NCBI GenBank assembly: GCA_963700475.1
Contig: CAVOXR010000011.1
Span: forward strand, 1 to 64,000
DNA length: 64,000 nt
DNA from: Prado023 sp963700475
GTDB lineage: Bacteria > Actinomycetota > Actinomycetes > S36-B12 > CAIYMF01
Reading direction: 5' to 3'
Shown in pieces: positions 53,123 through 64,000 of this stretch. A program made the position numbers and the translations under genes. The notes beneath the pieces are model-generated. The model was not told where the DNA came from and did no database searches. It saw nothing but the letters and a program-made list of their open reading frames with translations. The number at the start of each line of letters is the position of its first letter. Positions within the stretch are counted from its first letter, which is position 1.

Positions 53123-54670
53123 TCAGTCGTTGCGGGGCTCGGCCTTGGACTCGGCGCGCTCGACCTTGGGCTCCGGCAGGGGCAGGGTCGGCTGCTCGCT
53201 GAGGAAGCCGCCGCCGCGGCGCACGTGGATCCCCGGGCTGGGCAGGAAGCGCGTGGAGAGCTCGCGGGCCTTCTCGGTCAGTCCGGCGGCCAGGTAGAGG
53301 GCGACGGCATGGGCCAGGTCCCGCTCGGCGGCCGCGACCCTCGGGCCACTGCGTGACGTGAGCCGCGAGAGCCCGCGCATCTCGTAGAGCTCGGCGCGCT
53401 CGGCGACCATCTCGGCGTCGGCGGCCAGCCGCAGTCCGTCCTCAGCGGCCCGGGCGGCCATCGCCCGACGACCGGTGGCCAGCAGCGCCTTGGCCCGCAG
53501 GGCGGCGGCCTGGACCGCCGCAGGCTTCTCGATCTGCTCCGGGTCCTGGGCGTCGAGGACGTCGATCGCGTCGATCGGCCGGTCGAGCTCGATCAGGTTG
53601 CGGGCGAGGTGGTTGCTGATGTCCCCGAGCAGCCAGGTGGTGTCGGCCTGGCCAGCCTGGGCGACCAGGCGTGTGTTGAGCTCCGCGGCCTCCTCCAGCT
53701 TCCCGGTTCGGGCAAGCAGGACAGCGCGGTTGGCGTCGCTGAGCAGGACCTGGGAGTCATGGCCGAGGGCGTCGAACACCGCACGGACACGCCGGTAGAG
53801 CTCGTCGGCCTCCTCGAACTGGCCCAGGGACGTCAGGGCGTTGGCCGCCTCGAGGTCGCAGCGCGCCCGGCCCTCGAGCTCGTCGAGCTCGTCGAACAGC
53901 TCTGCGGCGATGCTCAGGTGGGACAGCGCCTCCTCGAACTGCCCGACCAGGCGCAGCGTCCAGCCCAGGCGGTAGTGCGCATAGGCGATCCGCGGCACGT
54001 CGCGCTGGGCCTCACGGACGCTCAGGGCGGCCCGCAGCCGCTCGAGGGCCTCCTCCGCCCGACCGAGGTCGATCAGGGCGGCGGCGGCGCGGTCATCTGC
54101 CCAGGGGACTGCGCCCGGCTCGTCCCCGGTGCGGAACAGCGCGCGCGCGTGGTCGAACGTCTCGAGGGCCTCGGCATGACGGTTGAGCCGACCCAGGGCC
54201 TCGCCGAGGGACATCCACATCCGCCCGGCCTCGTTGGGGGAGTCCTCGCTCTCGAAGAGCCGCGCGGCACTGGTCCAGTGCTCCAGTGAGGCGACGTCGT
54301 CACCCAGGTCGCAGAACGCGCCGGCGACCATGCCGTGGCACTCGGCGATCTCCTCCGGCTCGCCGTTGGCGCGAAGCAGGTCGGCGGCCTCCATGGCCAC
54401 CTCGATGAGCTCCTTGGTCCGGCCCAGTCGGCGCAGACCGGCAGCCTGGCCGAACAGGCTGCGGGCGGTCAGCAGCTCGTCGCCGACCTCGCGGGCCTGG
54501 ACGGCCGCCGACTCCGCCAGCGCTACGGACTGCTCGAACTCCTGGTCGGAGAAGGCCCGACCGCCGAGCTCGTGCAGGATCCGGGCACGGTCCACCCCGG
54601 AGGCCTCGTCCAGCATCTCCCAGAGCTCGTCCTCGGTGGCGTCATCGGGCGTCAGGTCGTCGTCATCCAT
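53123..54670 (-). CDS. Tetratricopeptide-repeat protein
   Basis: This ~515-aa cytoplasmic protein is made of TPR-like helix pairs from about residue 25 to 470 (for example HAEALETFDHARALFRTGDEPGAVPWADDRAAAALIDLGRAEEALERLRAAL). It ends in an acidic/basic tail (PEPKVERAESKAEPRND). The N-terminal stretch is very acidic (MDDDDLTPDDATEDELWEM). TPR arrays act as protein-binding scaffolds; no enzymatic domain is visible. It is divergent from apt. Confidence 0.88.
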   Translation of the reverse strand: MDDDDLTPDDATEDELWEMLDEASGVDRARILHELGGRAFSDQEFEQSVALAESAAVQAREVGDELLTARSLFGQAAGLRRLGRTKELIEVAMEAADLLRANGEPEEIAECHGMVAGAFCDLGDDVASLEHWTSAARLFESEDSPNEAGRMWMSLGEALGRLNRHAEALETFDHARALFRTGDEPGAVPWADDRAAAALIDLGRAEEALERLRAALSVREAQRDVPRIAYAHYRLGWTLRLVGQFEEALSHLSIAAELFDELDELEGRARCDLEAANALTSLGQFEEADELYRRVRAVFDALGHDSQVLLSDANRAVLLARTGKLEEAAELNTRLVAQAGQADTTWLLGDISNHLARNLIELDRPIDAIDVLDAQDPEQIEKPAAVQAAALRAKALLATGRRAMAARAAEDGLRLAADAEMVAERAELYEMRGLSRLTSRSGPRVAAAERDLAHAVALYLAAGLTEKARELSTRFLPSPGIHVRRGGGFLSEQPTLPLPEPKVERAESKAEPRND

Positions 54671-54728
54671 CGGGGCAAGCATCCCCCACGTGCGGCGTCC
54701 ATGCGTCCACGGGGGCAGAATCGAGCCC

Positions 54729-55340
54729 GTGACCGAGCTGAGTGGCGCCACCCCGATCCCCGCACCCGGCAACGGGCGGTCCCCGGCGCAGTCGCTGACG
54801 CCCGAGGATCGCCTGGCCCGGATCCGCTCACTGATGCGCGACGTCCCCGACTTCCCCAAGCCCGGGATCCTGTTCCGCGACGTGACGACCGTGCTGCGCG
54901 ACCCGGTGGCGTGGCGGGCGACGGTGGACCAGATGTGCGATGCCGTGGACGCGTGGGACTTCGACGTGGTCGTCGGGGTCGAGTCCCGCGGATTCATCCT
55001 CGGTTCGGCGATGGCCTACCAGCTGGGCGTCGGGTTCGTCCCGGTGCGCAAGCCGGGCAAGCTCCCGGCAGCCGTGCACGTGGTGGACTACCAGCTGGAG
55101 TACGGGCTCGACTCGCTGGAGATCCACAAGGACGCGCTCGACCCGGGTCACCGCGTGCTGGTGGTCGACGACCTGCTCGCCACAGGCGGGACGGCCGCCG
55201 CCACGATCGCGCTGGTGGAGGCCGCCGGTGGGACGGTGGCGGGCACGTGCGTCCTGGTGGAACTGGTCGACCTGGGCGGGCGGGCCCTGCTGAGCTCGGC
55301 GGCGCCGCACGCGACGTTCGCCGCGCTGCTGACGTACTGA
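54729..55340 (+). CDS. apt: Adenine phosphoribosyltransferase
   Basis: Apt salvages adenine to AMP with PRPP. The 203-aa protein has the PRPP-binding loop RVLVVDDLLATGGTA, the adenine-site region FPKPGILFRDVTTVLRD and GVESRGFILGSAMAYQL. The first ~30 residues are an extra low-complexity extension. CAGAAT ends 7 nt before the GTG, suggesting leaderless transcription; a start at the internal ATG of SLMRDVPDFPKPGI would give the shorter classic form. Confidence 0.94.
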   Translation: MTELSGATPIPAPGNGRSPAQSLTPEDRLARIRSLMRDVPDFPKPGILFRDVTTVLRDPVAWRATVDQMCDAVDAWDFDVVVGVESRGFILGSAMAYQLGVGFVPVRKPGKLPAAVHVVDYQLEYGLDSLEIHKDALDPGHRVLVVDDLLATGGTAAATIALVEAAGGTVAGTCVLVELVDLGGRALLSSAAPHATFAALLTY

Positions 55341-55454
55341 GCCGGCGAGGTGCGGGTGGCCCGGCGACCCTTCACTCGGACCCGGGGAACAGAACCGGCC
55401 ACGGCTGACGACGAGGGCCGGAGGCGCGGGTCATCCCGGGGGCTGGCCCACCAA

Positions 55455-55624
55455 CCTCGCACCAGTTGCGGTGGATCCCGGCGTCGCGAGGGGCTCTGTC
55501 GGGCACCCTCGCACCAGTTCCGGTGCTACCCGCTTGTAGGGACAGCCGTCTTGTCACCGGAACTGGTGCGAGGATCGTCGCAGTCGGCATCGCGAGGGTC
55601 CTTTCCACCGGAAGTGGTGCGAGG
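55455..55624. repeat. Four-copy 19-bp motif cluster in two orientations
   Basis: The motif CCTCGCACCAGTTCCGGTG occurs at 55455 (one mismatch) and 55507 on the plus strand, and in reverse complement (CACCGGAACTGGTGCGAGG) at 55555 and 55606 (one mismatch). Copies are 48-52 bp apart. The core CACC-N6-GGTG is itself palindromic. No gene is seen elsewhere in the 372-bp gap between apt and the phosphotransferase. Confidence 0.9.
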
Positions 55625-55712
55625 TTCGCTCGACGGATGAGCGTGCGTGCGGTGCGTGCGGCGGCGCCGGCGTCTGCGAGCTGGCGGATTCACAGTGGGG
55701 GACGATGCTGTC

Positions 55713-56709
55713 ATGGATGCCTTGCTCGGGAAGTGGTGCGTGCAGCACCTGGGCAGCGCCGTCGGTCGAGCAGTTCTTCGGGGTGCAGCACCTGTCCTCG
55801 GTGCACGGCGTGCGACTGGCCGACGGGCGCGATGTTGTGCTGAAGGTGCGCGGCGCCCAGGAACGGCAGGCCGCCTGCACAGTCGTGCACGAGGCCATGT
55901 GGCGGGCGGGGATCCCGTGCCCGCGGCCGCTGGCTGGCCCGGCCCGCTGGCCGACGGCGACCTCGCGGTGCTGCGTCGCAGGGGGTGAGGGCAACGAGTT
56001 CGTGGACGCCCGCACCCTGGCGGTGAACGCCGAGACCTGGGAGGGCGAGGGTGTTGCCGGCGTGGGCGCCATCGGTGCAGGTGGATACGCCACGCTGCTG
56101 GCGCGGATGGTTGCGGCCGCACCCGCCGTCGCCGGGCTGACGACCCTGGATCCGCCCGTCCCGTGGCTGAACTGGGACCACGGCAACCCGACCCGGGTCT
56201 GGCCGCCGCCGGCCTCCGACCGCTGGGACCCGCACCGGATCGACGACGAGATCGACCCGCTCGTCCACGACGTGGCCCGGCGCGCGCGGGCACGTCTCCT
56301 GGCCCCGGACGTGGCGACCCTGCCGCTGGTCGCGGCCCATGGTGACTTCGAGGCGCAGAACTGTCGCTGGGTGCAAGGTCCTGACGGCGCGGAGCGGCTG
56401 GTGATCCACGACTGGGACTCCGTGGTCGCGATGCCGGAAGCCGTCCTGGCCGGCAACTCCGCCTTCCAGTACAACTCGGTCCTGGACTGCGACATCACGA
56501 CCCTTGGCGAGAACGACGAGTTCCTCTCGGCGTACGCGGACGCGCGGGGCCGGGCGTGGACCGAGCCGGAGTTGCAGGTCGCATACGCAGCCGGCGCCTG
56601 GGTCGGGGCGTACAACGCGGCGTTCGAGCACCTCAAGGGCGGCCCGGGCCCGGTGACGGAGGGGCTGCGCGAGCAGGCCGGGGAAAGGCTGCGTCGCGCC
56701 GGAGCGTGA
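55713..56709 (+). pseudogene. Aminoglycoside phosphotransferase-family kinase, frameshifted
   Basis: The N-terminus (MDALLGKWCVQHLG) and the rest (VEQFFGVQHLSSVHGVRLADGRDVVLKVRG) lie in two frames joined near 55770. Further shifts occur near 55945 and 55975 (LADGDLAVL lies out of frame). From 55990 on the frame is open: HGDFEAQN gives the catalytic Asp/Asn and IHDWDS the second metal site. The layout is that of a ~330-aa APH-fold small-molecule kinase. Whether it confers resistance cannot be told. Three indels in 300 bp suggest decay or errors. Confidence 0.82.
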
Positions 56710-56817
56710 GGTGGAGCGCGGGGGGCGTCAGATCCGGGACCAGGACGAGGAACCGAAGGCGATGCGATCCGGTTTCGCTCCCCGGTCGCGGGCGAGATCG
56801 GCGCTCGTCATCCATCG

Positions 56818-56852
56818 TGGTGGGTGGAGCCCCTCAGGGGTCCCACCCACCA
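56818..56852 (-). terminator. Terminator of the giant surface-protein gene
   Basis: TGGTGGGTGG (56818-56827) pairs with CCACCCACCA (56843-56852), with CCCCT/AGGGG pairing inside the loop. It begins 2 nt after the surface-protein stop codon on the minus strand. Confidence 0.85.
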
Positions 56853-56854
56853 GT

Positions 56855-59800
56855 TCAGGCTTCGCGCCGCCGTCGGCTCGCTGCGATCGCCCCGGCACCG
56901 GCGGTGACCAGGACCAGCCCGGCGAGAAGGCCGGCCAGGGCCCCCGAACCGACACCAGTTTCGGCCAGGTCTCCACCAGAGCCCGTGTCACCGTCCTGTT
57001 CCACCGAGACGACGGCGTCGTCGGACTCGCCACCGACCTCGGGGCCGAGTGAGGCCGTGTTCTGGACCTCCTCACCGGGCGAAGCTGTCACGAGGGTGAC
57101 GATTCGCAGCTCACTCGTCCCTGCGGCCGGGATCGATCCGGAGAAGGTGCACGTGACCGTCCCGGAGCGCTCGACGCAACTCCAGCCGGAGCCGGACGAG
57201 GACACGTACTCCAGCTCGTCGGGCAACTCGTCGATCACGGTGAACGGTCCCGGTGCCGGGTGTGGTCCAGCGTTGTCCACCGTGATCAGCCAGGTGGCCT
57301 GGTCACCATCGAGGGACTCCAGGGACTTGTCGATGCCCAGGTCGAACACCGGCAGGATGCCGACAGGATCCTTGCTGGTGTTGTTGGACAGGTCGACATC
57401 CGGTCCGGTCCCGGCCACGGTGGCGACGTTGATGGCCGTGGGGAAGGCACCGAGCTCGACAGTGACGGTCAGGGTGATGGTCGAGGCCTCCCCGGCCGCC
57501 AGCCCGTCAGGGTCGATGCAGGTGACGACCTGGCCGTTGGCGGTGCAGGTCCAGCCGGGGCCGCTGGCCGATACGTACCTCAGCCCGACGGGAAGGGTGT
57601 CGGTGACGACAACCGCGCCCGGGTCCCGGGTCGGGCCCTTGTTGCCGACGAGCAGGGTGAACGTGACCGGCCCCCCCACCGTCCCGGTCCCGGTGTGGGA
57701 CTTCACGACGTAGAGGTCCACCTGGGGGTCGACCTTGACAGGATCTTCCGTGCTGTTGTTCGTCAGGTCGATGTCCTTTGCCGGGCTGCCGACCGTCGCG
57801 GGATTGGTCACGCTCGGGTAGGCCGAGGCCTGCACGAGCGTGGCCAGGGTGATCGTGCTGGACGCTCCCAGCGCCAGGCCGTCGGCCTTCGAGCATGTGA
57901 CCACCTGGCCGGCCGCCGAGCAGGCCCAGCCGGTACCGGTTGCGCTGACGTAGGACAGCCCATTCGGCAGTGTGTCCACGACGGTGATCGGTCCCGGATC
58001 GGAGGTCGTGACGACCGGCCGTCGACCTCCACCTCGTTGGCCGTGACCGTCAGCGTGAAGGGCAGCTCCTTGCCGATCACCGCGCTCCCGGAGTGGGACT
58101 TCACGATCGCGAGGTCCACGTTCGGTTCGACCGCCACCGGGTCCTTGCTCTCGTTGTTGGTCAGGTCGGGATCCGGCGTCTGGGAGGTGACCGCGGCCAC
58201 GTTGGTGACCGATGGGTAGGCCGGCTGGCCGACATTGACCGTCAGGGTGATGACAGGGGCATCGCCCACGGGCAGCGGGTCGGCGCGGGTGCAGGTCACG
58301 TCCTGATCGGTCGCGGAGCACGCCCACCCGTTGCCCGTGGCGCTGACGTAGGTCAGTCCGGTGGGCAGCGGGTCGGTGACGGTGACGCCCTCGGCTGTGG
58401 ACGGGCCGAGGTTGGTCACGTCGAGGGTGAAGTCGAGGTCCTCACCGATCAGCGCGGTGCCCGTGTGGGACTTCACGATGGCCAGGTCGGCGATCAACGC
58501 CGACGACCACGGTGTCCCTGGCGGTGTTGTTGGCGGTGTTGATCTCCGTGGTCCCGGACGTGAGCGTGGCGACGTTCGTGTAGCTTCCCGCGGCCACGGA
58601 CTCAGAGATCTGGACCACCATCTCCAAGGGGGGCAGGGATGCACCGGGGACAAGCGGCTGCGTGCTGGCTGAGGTGCAGGTCACCTCCTGGCCGGTCTGG
58701 GTCGGGGCCTCGGGCGCGCAGGTCCATCCCGGGCCGTCAGAGACGTAGGTGAACCCTGCCGGCAGGGTGTCCAGGACCGTGAACGTGGGCTGGGCGTCGG
58801 ACGGGCCGTCGTTCGTGGGGACCATCGAGAAGACGAGGGAATCCCCGGCGACCCCGTCTCCGTCGTGTGCCTTCGTCAGAACCAGGTCGACCTCGGCGAT
58901 CACGTCGACCGTGGACGACGCCGTGTTGTCGTTCGGGTTCGTCTCCGGGGTCTGGGTCGAGACCTCGGCGGTGTTGGTCAGCTGGGTGCGGTCCGGAACG
59001 GACGCAGACAGCTTCGCGACGATCGTGATCGTCGACGTCCCGGGGTCCAGACGGTTGCGGCTGCACGTGATGTCCTGGCCCGAGTCGACGCAGGTCCATC
59101 CCTGGCCAGTTGCCGACACGTAGGACGTCCCGGGAGGCAACGTGTCCACGAGCTGGACCCGGTATGCCGACGAGGGCCCCTGGTTGACGACATCAACCTC
59201 GAAGGTGGCATTGGTACCGGCTTGCACCGGGTTGGGTGCCAGGGTGCGCTTGGCCACCGTGAGGTTGGTCTCGTTGACGACCGGCACCTCGTCGGTGCTG
59301 CTGTTGTTCGACGAGTTGCCGTCCTTGCTCGGACCCGTCACCTCCGCGGTGTTGACGAGCGTGACCGGCACCTCGGAGACTGCCGCGTCGATCCGGAACG
59401 TCAGCTTCAGCGTCGGCGCGGTCGCGCTTGCGGCCAGGCCTTGGCCGAGAGTGCAGGTCACGACGCCGCTGGCCAGCGGACCAGCCGTGCAGGTCCAGGC
59501 AGCATCGGAGCCGGTGGCGTTGATGTAGGTCATCCCGGCCGGTACCGCGTCGGTCACCGTGATGGGTGTCGGCGAGGCTACTTCGTTCGACGGGCCGTTG
59601 TTGGTCACCTTCAGGTCGAACGTGACATCGGTTCCGGCGGACCGGGGATCGGTCGTCCTGTCGTGGGTCTTCAGGATCGCCAGGTCCACCAGGACGCGGG
59701 TGTCGATGTTGTCGGCGTCCTTGTTGTTCGACAGGATCGGGTCCGGCGTGGTCGACCCGATCGTCGCCTCGTTGGGGATCTGGCTCTCGTTCGGCACGTC

Positions 59801-62800
59801 CGTGCGGATCGTCACACTGATCCGCACCTGAGCCGTGGCCCCCGCCGCGAGGCGGGGCACTGTGCAGGTCAGGACCTGGCCGGTGACTTCGCACGTCCAC
59901 CCCGCCGGCGCGACCACGCTGCTGGGCACAGGGATGAGCCGGTCGTCGAACGTGTCCCTGACCTCGACAGCCACGGCATCCGAGGGGCCCTTGTTGCCGA
60001 GGTCCAGGACGAACGGCACGATCTCGCCGGCGTTCCAGGTGTCATCCCCGCTATGCGACTTCAGGATGAACAGGTCGGCCAGCGCCGTGACGGTGGCGGT
60101 CGCGTCGTCCGTGTTGTTGCCGGGGTTCGGGTCCGGCGTGGTCCCGGCGACTGTGCCCGTATTGGTGACGACGGTGCCCGGCGCGACGTCCGCGGCGAGC
60201 TTCGTTGTCAGGGTGATCACCGGCGCAAGCTCGTTGACGGCCAGGTCCTTGCCGTAGGCGCACGTCATGGTGGTCGCCGGCGCGGAGCTGCATGACCAGT
60301 CCGTTCCCGTGGCGCTGACGTAGGTCAGCCCGGTCGGCATGACGTCAGTCACGCGGATCGGGGCGCGTGAGACCGAGGGTCCGAGGTTGTCCACGGCCAG
60401 GGTCCAGGTGACGTCCCGCCCAGCCACCACCGTCGCGGTTGCCCGCTCCTTGATGATGCGCAGATCGGCCGCCGTCGTGGTCGTGATCCAGCCGGTGTCG
60501 GTGTTGTTCCCGGGCACCGGGTCGAGGGTGGTGCCGGCGACGGTGGAGGTGTTGTCGAAGCGCGTGCCGGTGGCAGTTCCGGCCGGCACGCGCATCCGCA
60601 CGGTGATCGTGCTGGTCGCGTCCTTGGCCAGGTTGGTGCCTCGTGTGCACGTCAGCGTGGCACCGGTGGGCGCAGGACAGGACCAGTCGGTTCCGGTGGC
60701 GGAGATGAACTCCAGGCCGGCGGGCAGCGTGTCGGTCACCCTGATCGGGGCGACCGAGGTGTCGGGGCCCACATTGCGTACGACGATGGTCCAGTCGAAT
60801 GGCGTGCCGGCGGTGGCAGTGCCCCCGTCGGGGGTCTTGGTGATTGCCAGGTCGGCGGCCGAGATGTAGGCGTTCGCGGAGGCCGGCGGCCGCGAGTAGG
60901 TGCCCGACCTGTTGCCCGTGTTTCCGTCACCGTCCCGCCCCAGGGTGGAGATGGTGTTGATGTGGGCGATGCTCGATCCGACGCCCGGGTTCGTGACGAC
61001 CGCCGGCTGGGGGGTCGCGGTGAGAGTGATGACGATGCTCTGGCCCGCAGCGATGTCACCGAGGTTGGTCCACGCCAAGGTCCGCCGGTCCGAGGAGATC
61101 GTGGTCGGTTCGATTGCGGTGGCCGTCGCTCCCGCCACGCTGACCCGCGCCGAGTCGGAGTCGTAGGTCCAGTTGACGGGGAGTACGTCGGTGACGTCCA
61201 CGTCGAACCCCGGAGCGTTGCCGGTGTTGCGCACCTGGAGGCGCCACGCGAACGGCTCGCCGATCAGTGCCGTCGTCGATCCTGCCGCGGCCTTGGTGGG
61301 AGTGAATCGGGGGAACGCGGGGGTCACCCGGGCGGTCGCCGGGGTGACATTGTCGTAGCGACGGCCCGCGCCCCCGGGCAGGCTGAAGTAGGACGGGATG
61401 TCGACGGTGTTGGTCAGCGCCGCGTTGGTCAGGGTGCTGGAGTTCGCCAGCTGCGCGGAGTAAGCCAACGTGACCGACGCTCCCGGGGCGATGGGACCGG
61501 GCAGCACCCACGTGATCGTCCCCCCACCATTGGCGCCGGCGCCCGTCAGGGTGCCACCGCTCGCGATGGTCCCGACCACGACGCCGACCGGGACGGTGTC
61601 CACGACTGTCACCTGGTGCGCCGGGCTCACGTTCGCCCCGGATCCGTTCGTGGCCGTCACGGTGTAGGTGACCGTGTCCTCCACAGTGGGCGTGGCGTTC
61701 GACACGGCCTTGGTGACCGACATCGAGGGCTCGAGCACAGTGACGGTCGCAGTCGGCTGATTCGAGCCGTTGGCGAGACCCAACACTGAGTTGGCGTCCG
61801 TGAGGGTCGCGCCGTCGACCTGGTTCCAGCGTGCCTGCGCCGTGTTCTGCAGAGGTACGCCTGCGACGTTGGAGCCGATGTCGGCCACGGTGGTCGAGTA
61901 GGTGATCGTGACCACACGGATGCGGGTCTCGGCGCGGAGGTCCCCGAGTCGCCAGGCGACCTGCTGGCCCGACGGGGTCAGCGGCGTCCCGAACGTGGGC
62001 TCAAGCCCGGTGCAGGGTTCCTGGGTGTTCAGGTACACGCAGGCGGCGCCGAGCGTCGTCAGCGGGGGGGTTGTGGCTGTGATCCCGCTTGGCAGCAGGT
62101 CGACGATCGCAGCGTCGTAGGCGACCACATCCCTGGGGATCTCTCCGGACACCCGGTAGGTCACCGTCTGGCCGATGGTGGCCCGGTTCGGGTCGACCGT
62201 CTTGACGAGTCCGACCCCTCGGACCCGGACGGACGCCTGCGCCTGCGCGGAGTAGGTGCGCTCATCCGGAGTGGTGCCGGCGATCGACGAGCCGGTCAGG
62301 GTCGCGGTGTTCGTGAAGATCGCGCCGGCTGGGGGCTGTGCCTCCATGGTCGCGGTGTAGACCAGGTCGAGGCTCTGGCCCGGCTCGATCGTCCCGATCG
62401 TCCAGAGGATCCGGGTGAAGGCCGAGGTGCAGCCGTTGTTCCCGTCGCCGGGAGCGGTGGTCACGGTGGTGCCCCCCGGGACTGTGGCCGACTGGTAGGT
62501 CAGGGCCAGCGGCAGGCAGTCCACGACCACCGAGTCATGCAGGGGTGGACGTCCCGCCGCGTTGCCCGCGGTCAGCCTGTAGGTGACGCTCTCGCCTCCG
62601 ATGACCGTCGCCGGATCGGCGGACTTGGTCAGCGTGGGGGAGGGCTGCACCACGAATGTGTCGTAGGTGGCGCTGACCGGGGGCAGGTTCGCCCCTCCGG
62701 TTGGGGCGGTCTGGGAGGTGAAGGTGGCCGTGTTGGTGCGCCTCACCCCGTTCTCCGCAGGGCCGGCTGCTGCCCCGGTCACGACCACGGTGGCAGTCAC

Positions 62801-64000
62801 CTGGAAGAGCTGGGCGGTGTTCGTCGTGTTCGTGTACGTGGCGCCGAAGGAGACCGCGCCGGTCGCGGAGTCCAGGCTCACGCCTGCCGGAACCGTCCCG
62901 GGGGTCGTGGTCGAGGCGTCGGGGAAGAACGTCAGCGCCGGCGTGGGCGACGGCTGGAGCACGTACCCAGTGGGCAGGGCGTCGGTGAGGGCGCCGTTGA
63001 ACACACTCGTCTGCGCGGGAACGACGGCCGAGTAGGTGTAGGTGACCCGCTCGCCGATCGTGGCCTCGGTGGGGGTGTTGTTGTTGGTCTGCGTGATCGC
63101 GGTGGTGCCGGTCTTGGTGACCCCCACAGGGCGGGTCACCACATGGCTTGGATCGTCAGCAGCCAGGGCGTTCTCCTGCGCCGGGGTGACCGAGGCGTCG
63201 ATGTTGTTCAGCGGGTAGAAGTCCGCCCGGCCGCCGAGGTTCGTCTCGGACGTGAACGAGCGCACCGCGGCGACGTTGTCCAGGCGCGCTGAGACGGAGA
63301 TCACGGACGGGGTGACCATGTCGTAGACCAGCGTCATGGTCTGCCCGGCCGGGATGGTGGTCTCCGTGGTGTCGGTGGCGGTCCAGCGGATGAGCGCCTG
63401 CTTGGTCGTGTCGCCGTAGGCGGGGTCGACCAGGTTCGTTGCGGTGGGGTCCGTGCAGGTCGCGGTGATGGCGGCGGGCAGCGCCGCCAGGCCGCTCATG
63501 TTCGACGCGTTGGTACGGGGGGCGACCCAGCGGTAGTTCGAGATGGCCGAGCAGGGCACGCCCACCGGCAGCACGTCCCAGGTCTGAACCGCTCGCGCTG
63601 CCGGGTCGTTCGGGGCTGTCCCCGTGTTGGCGACATCGACGCGGTAGGTCACTGAGGACCCCTGCTGGACTGTCGACCCGTCGGTGTTGGGGTTGTTCGG
63701 CCCTGAGGCAGGGGTGTTGACCTGGTAGACGCCCTTGAGCAGGTCGACCGCGGGCGCGGGGGCGATCGCGAACTCCACCTGGTCGCGGATCGTCTCCTTC
63801 TTGCCCGCAGTGTTCTCCCACTGCAGTTTCATCAGGTTGCCCGTGAGGTCCGGAAGGGGCGGTGGGGCGGGTGCGGTCACGACTGCCGCGAACGTGATCT
63901 CGAAGACCGCGCCCGGGGCTGCGAAGCGCCCGCCGGTTCCCGCGGCGCCCATGGTCCACACGGGTGCCGTGGGATCGGAGCCGACGAGCGTCACGTTCGG
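56855..64000 (-). CDS. Giant DUF11-repeat cell-surface protein with sortase-type C-terminus (5' partial, two frameshifts)
   Basis: At least 2,380 codons lie in this window; the 5' end is outside it. About sixteen modules of 110-150 residues are visible. The last ten share the DUF11 pattern: an opening (A/V)DLxxxKSHxG, a central NxGPS, DTLPxGLxYVSATGxGWxC, and an end TPDPxxxNN. The more N-terminal ones resemble isopeptide-forming fimbrial domains. The C-terminus reads DLAETGVGSG, then a helix (LAGLLAGLVLVTAGAGAIAA) and RRRREA, fitting LAxTG sorting by a class E-type sortase. The frame breaks near 58510 and 58020, where conserved modules continue in another frame. The role is probably adhesion or a long surface stalk. 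Confidence 0.88.

Noticed and set aside
58865..60295. Plus-strand frame of 476 codons opposite the DUF11 modules
   Set aside because: The minus strand shows clear repeated DUF11 modules; the plus frame has no family features.

Overview
The window is about 70% G+C, uses GTG starts freely, and carries genes typical of Actinomycetes: a stand-alone groEL2 behind two CIRCE operators, an XPB helicase next to its helicase-associated partner, DUF3027/DUF2530/DUF2771 proteins, two WS/DGAT acyltransferases, a DtxR/IdeR-like regulator, and a ydaO (c-di-AMP) riboswitch before an NlpC/P60 hydrolase. As I remember it, the order XPB, partner, cold-shock protein, molybdenum-cofactor genes, DUF3027, serC, citA resembles the Mycobacterium tuberculosis Rv0861c-Rv0889c neighbourhood. 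I cannot assign an order or family. No rRNA, tRNA, CRISPR array, insertion sequence or prophage was seen.

Layout. 0-13 kb: groL, XPB module, cold-shock gene, actinobacterial DUF genes, a secreted anchored propeller protein, serC, citA and pdxH. 13-22.3 kb: a PH/SHOCT membrane protein, a NatAB-like ABC exporter, then molybdenum-cofactor synthesis (MOT1 transporter, moaD, moaA, moaE, mog, moaC on the minus strand; mobA-DUF6457 and moeA on the plus strand). 22.4-25.5 kb: a badly frameshifted molybdopterin oxidoreductase and its TetR gene. 25.7-35.9 kb: small metabolic and stress genes (cupin, SRPBCC, panE, HAD, nucleotidyltransferase, esterase, GNAT, RelA/SpoT-domain protein, META-I78 lipoprotein, ParA, photolyase). 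36-45 kb: DtxR- and CsoR-family regulators, riboswitch and NlpC/P60, tandem WS/DGATs, an extradiol dioxygenase, DUF2089/DUF4097 and a membrane acyltransferase. 45.1-48.8 kb: a compact sulfur-type operon (regulator, SQR-like flavoprotein, DUF1641, DsrC/TusE-like, DsrE-like). 49-52.4 kb: the ATP-grasp / alpha-E / transglutaminase operon. 52.4-56.7 kb: PlsC-like acyltransferase, TPR protein, apt and a phosphotransferase. 56.9 kb to the end: a giant DUF11-repeat surface protein with a sortase-type tail; its 5' end lies outside the window.

Three features cut across the genes. (1) Many start codons sit 6-8 nt after an ANNNT -10-like hexamer, which points to widespread leaderless transcription. (2) A 69-72 bp nested palindrome occurs three times, always between genes. 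(3) Frameshifts are frequent and clustered (about 19-29 kb, and near 31.2, 33.5, 48.6, 55.8 and 58.0-58.5 kb). Several are single extra bases in G or C runs, so I treat them first as possible sequence errors; the molybdopterin oxidoreductase may instead be truly decayed.

The best candidate for a little-described system is the sulfur operon at 45.1-48.8 kb.
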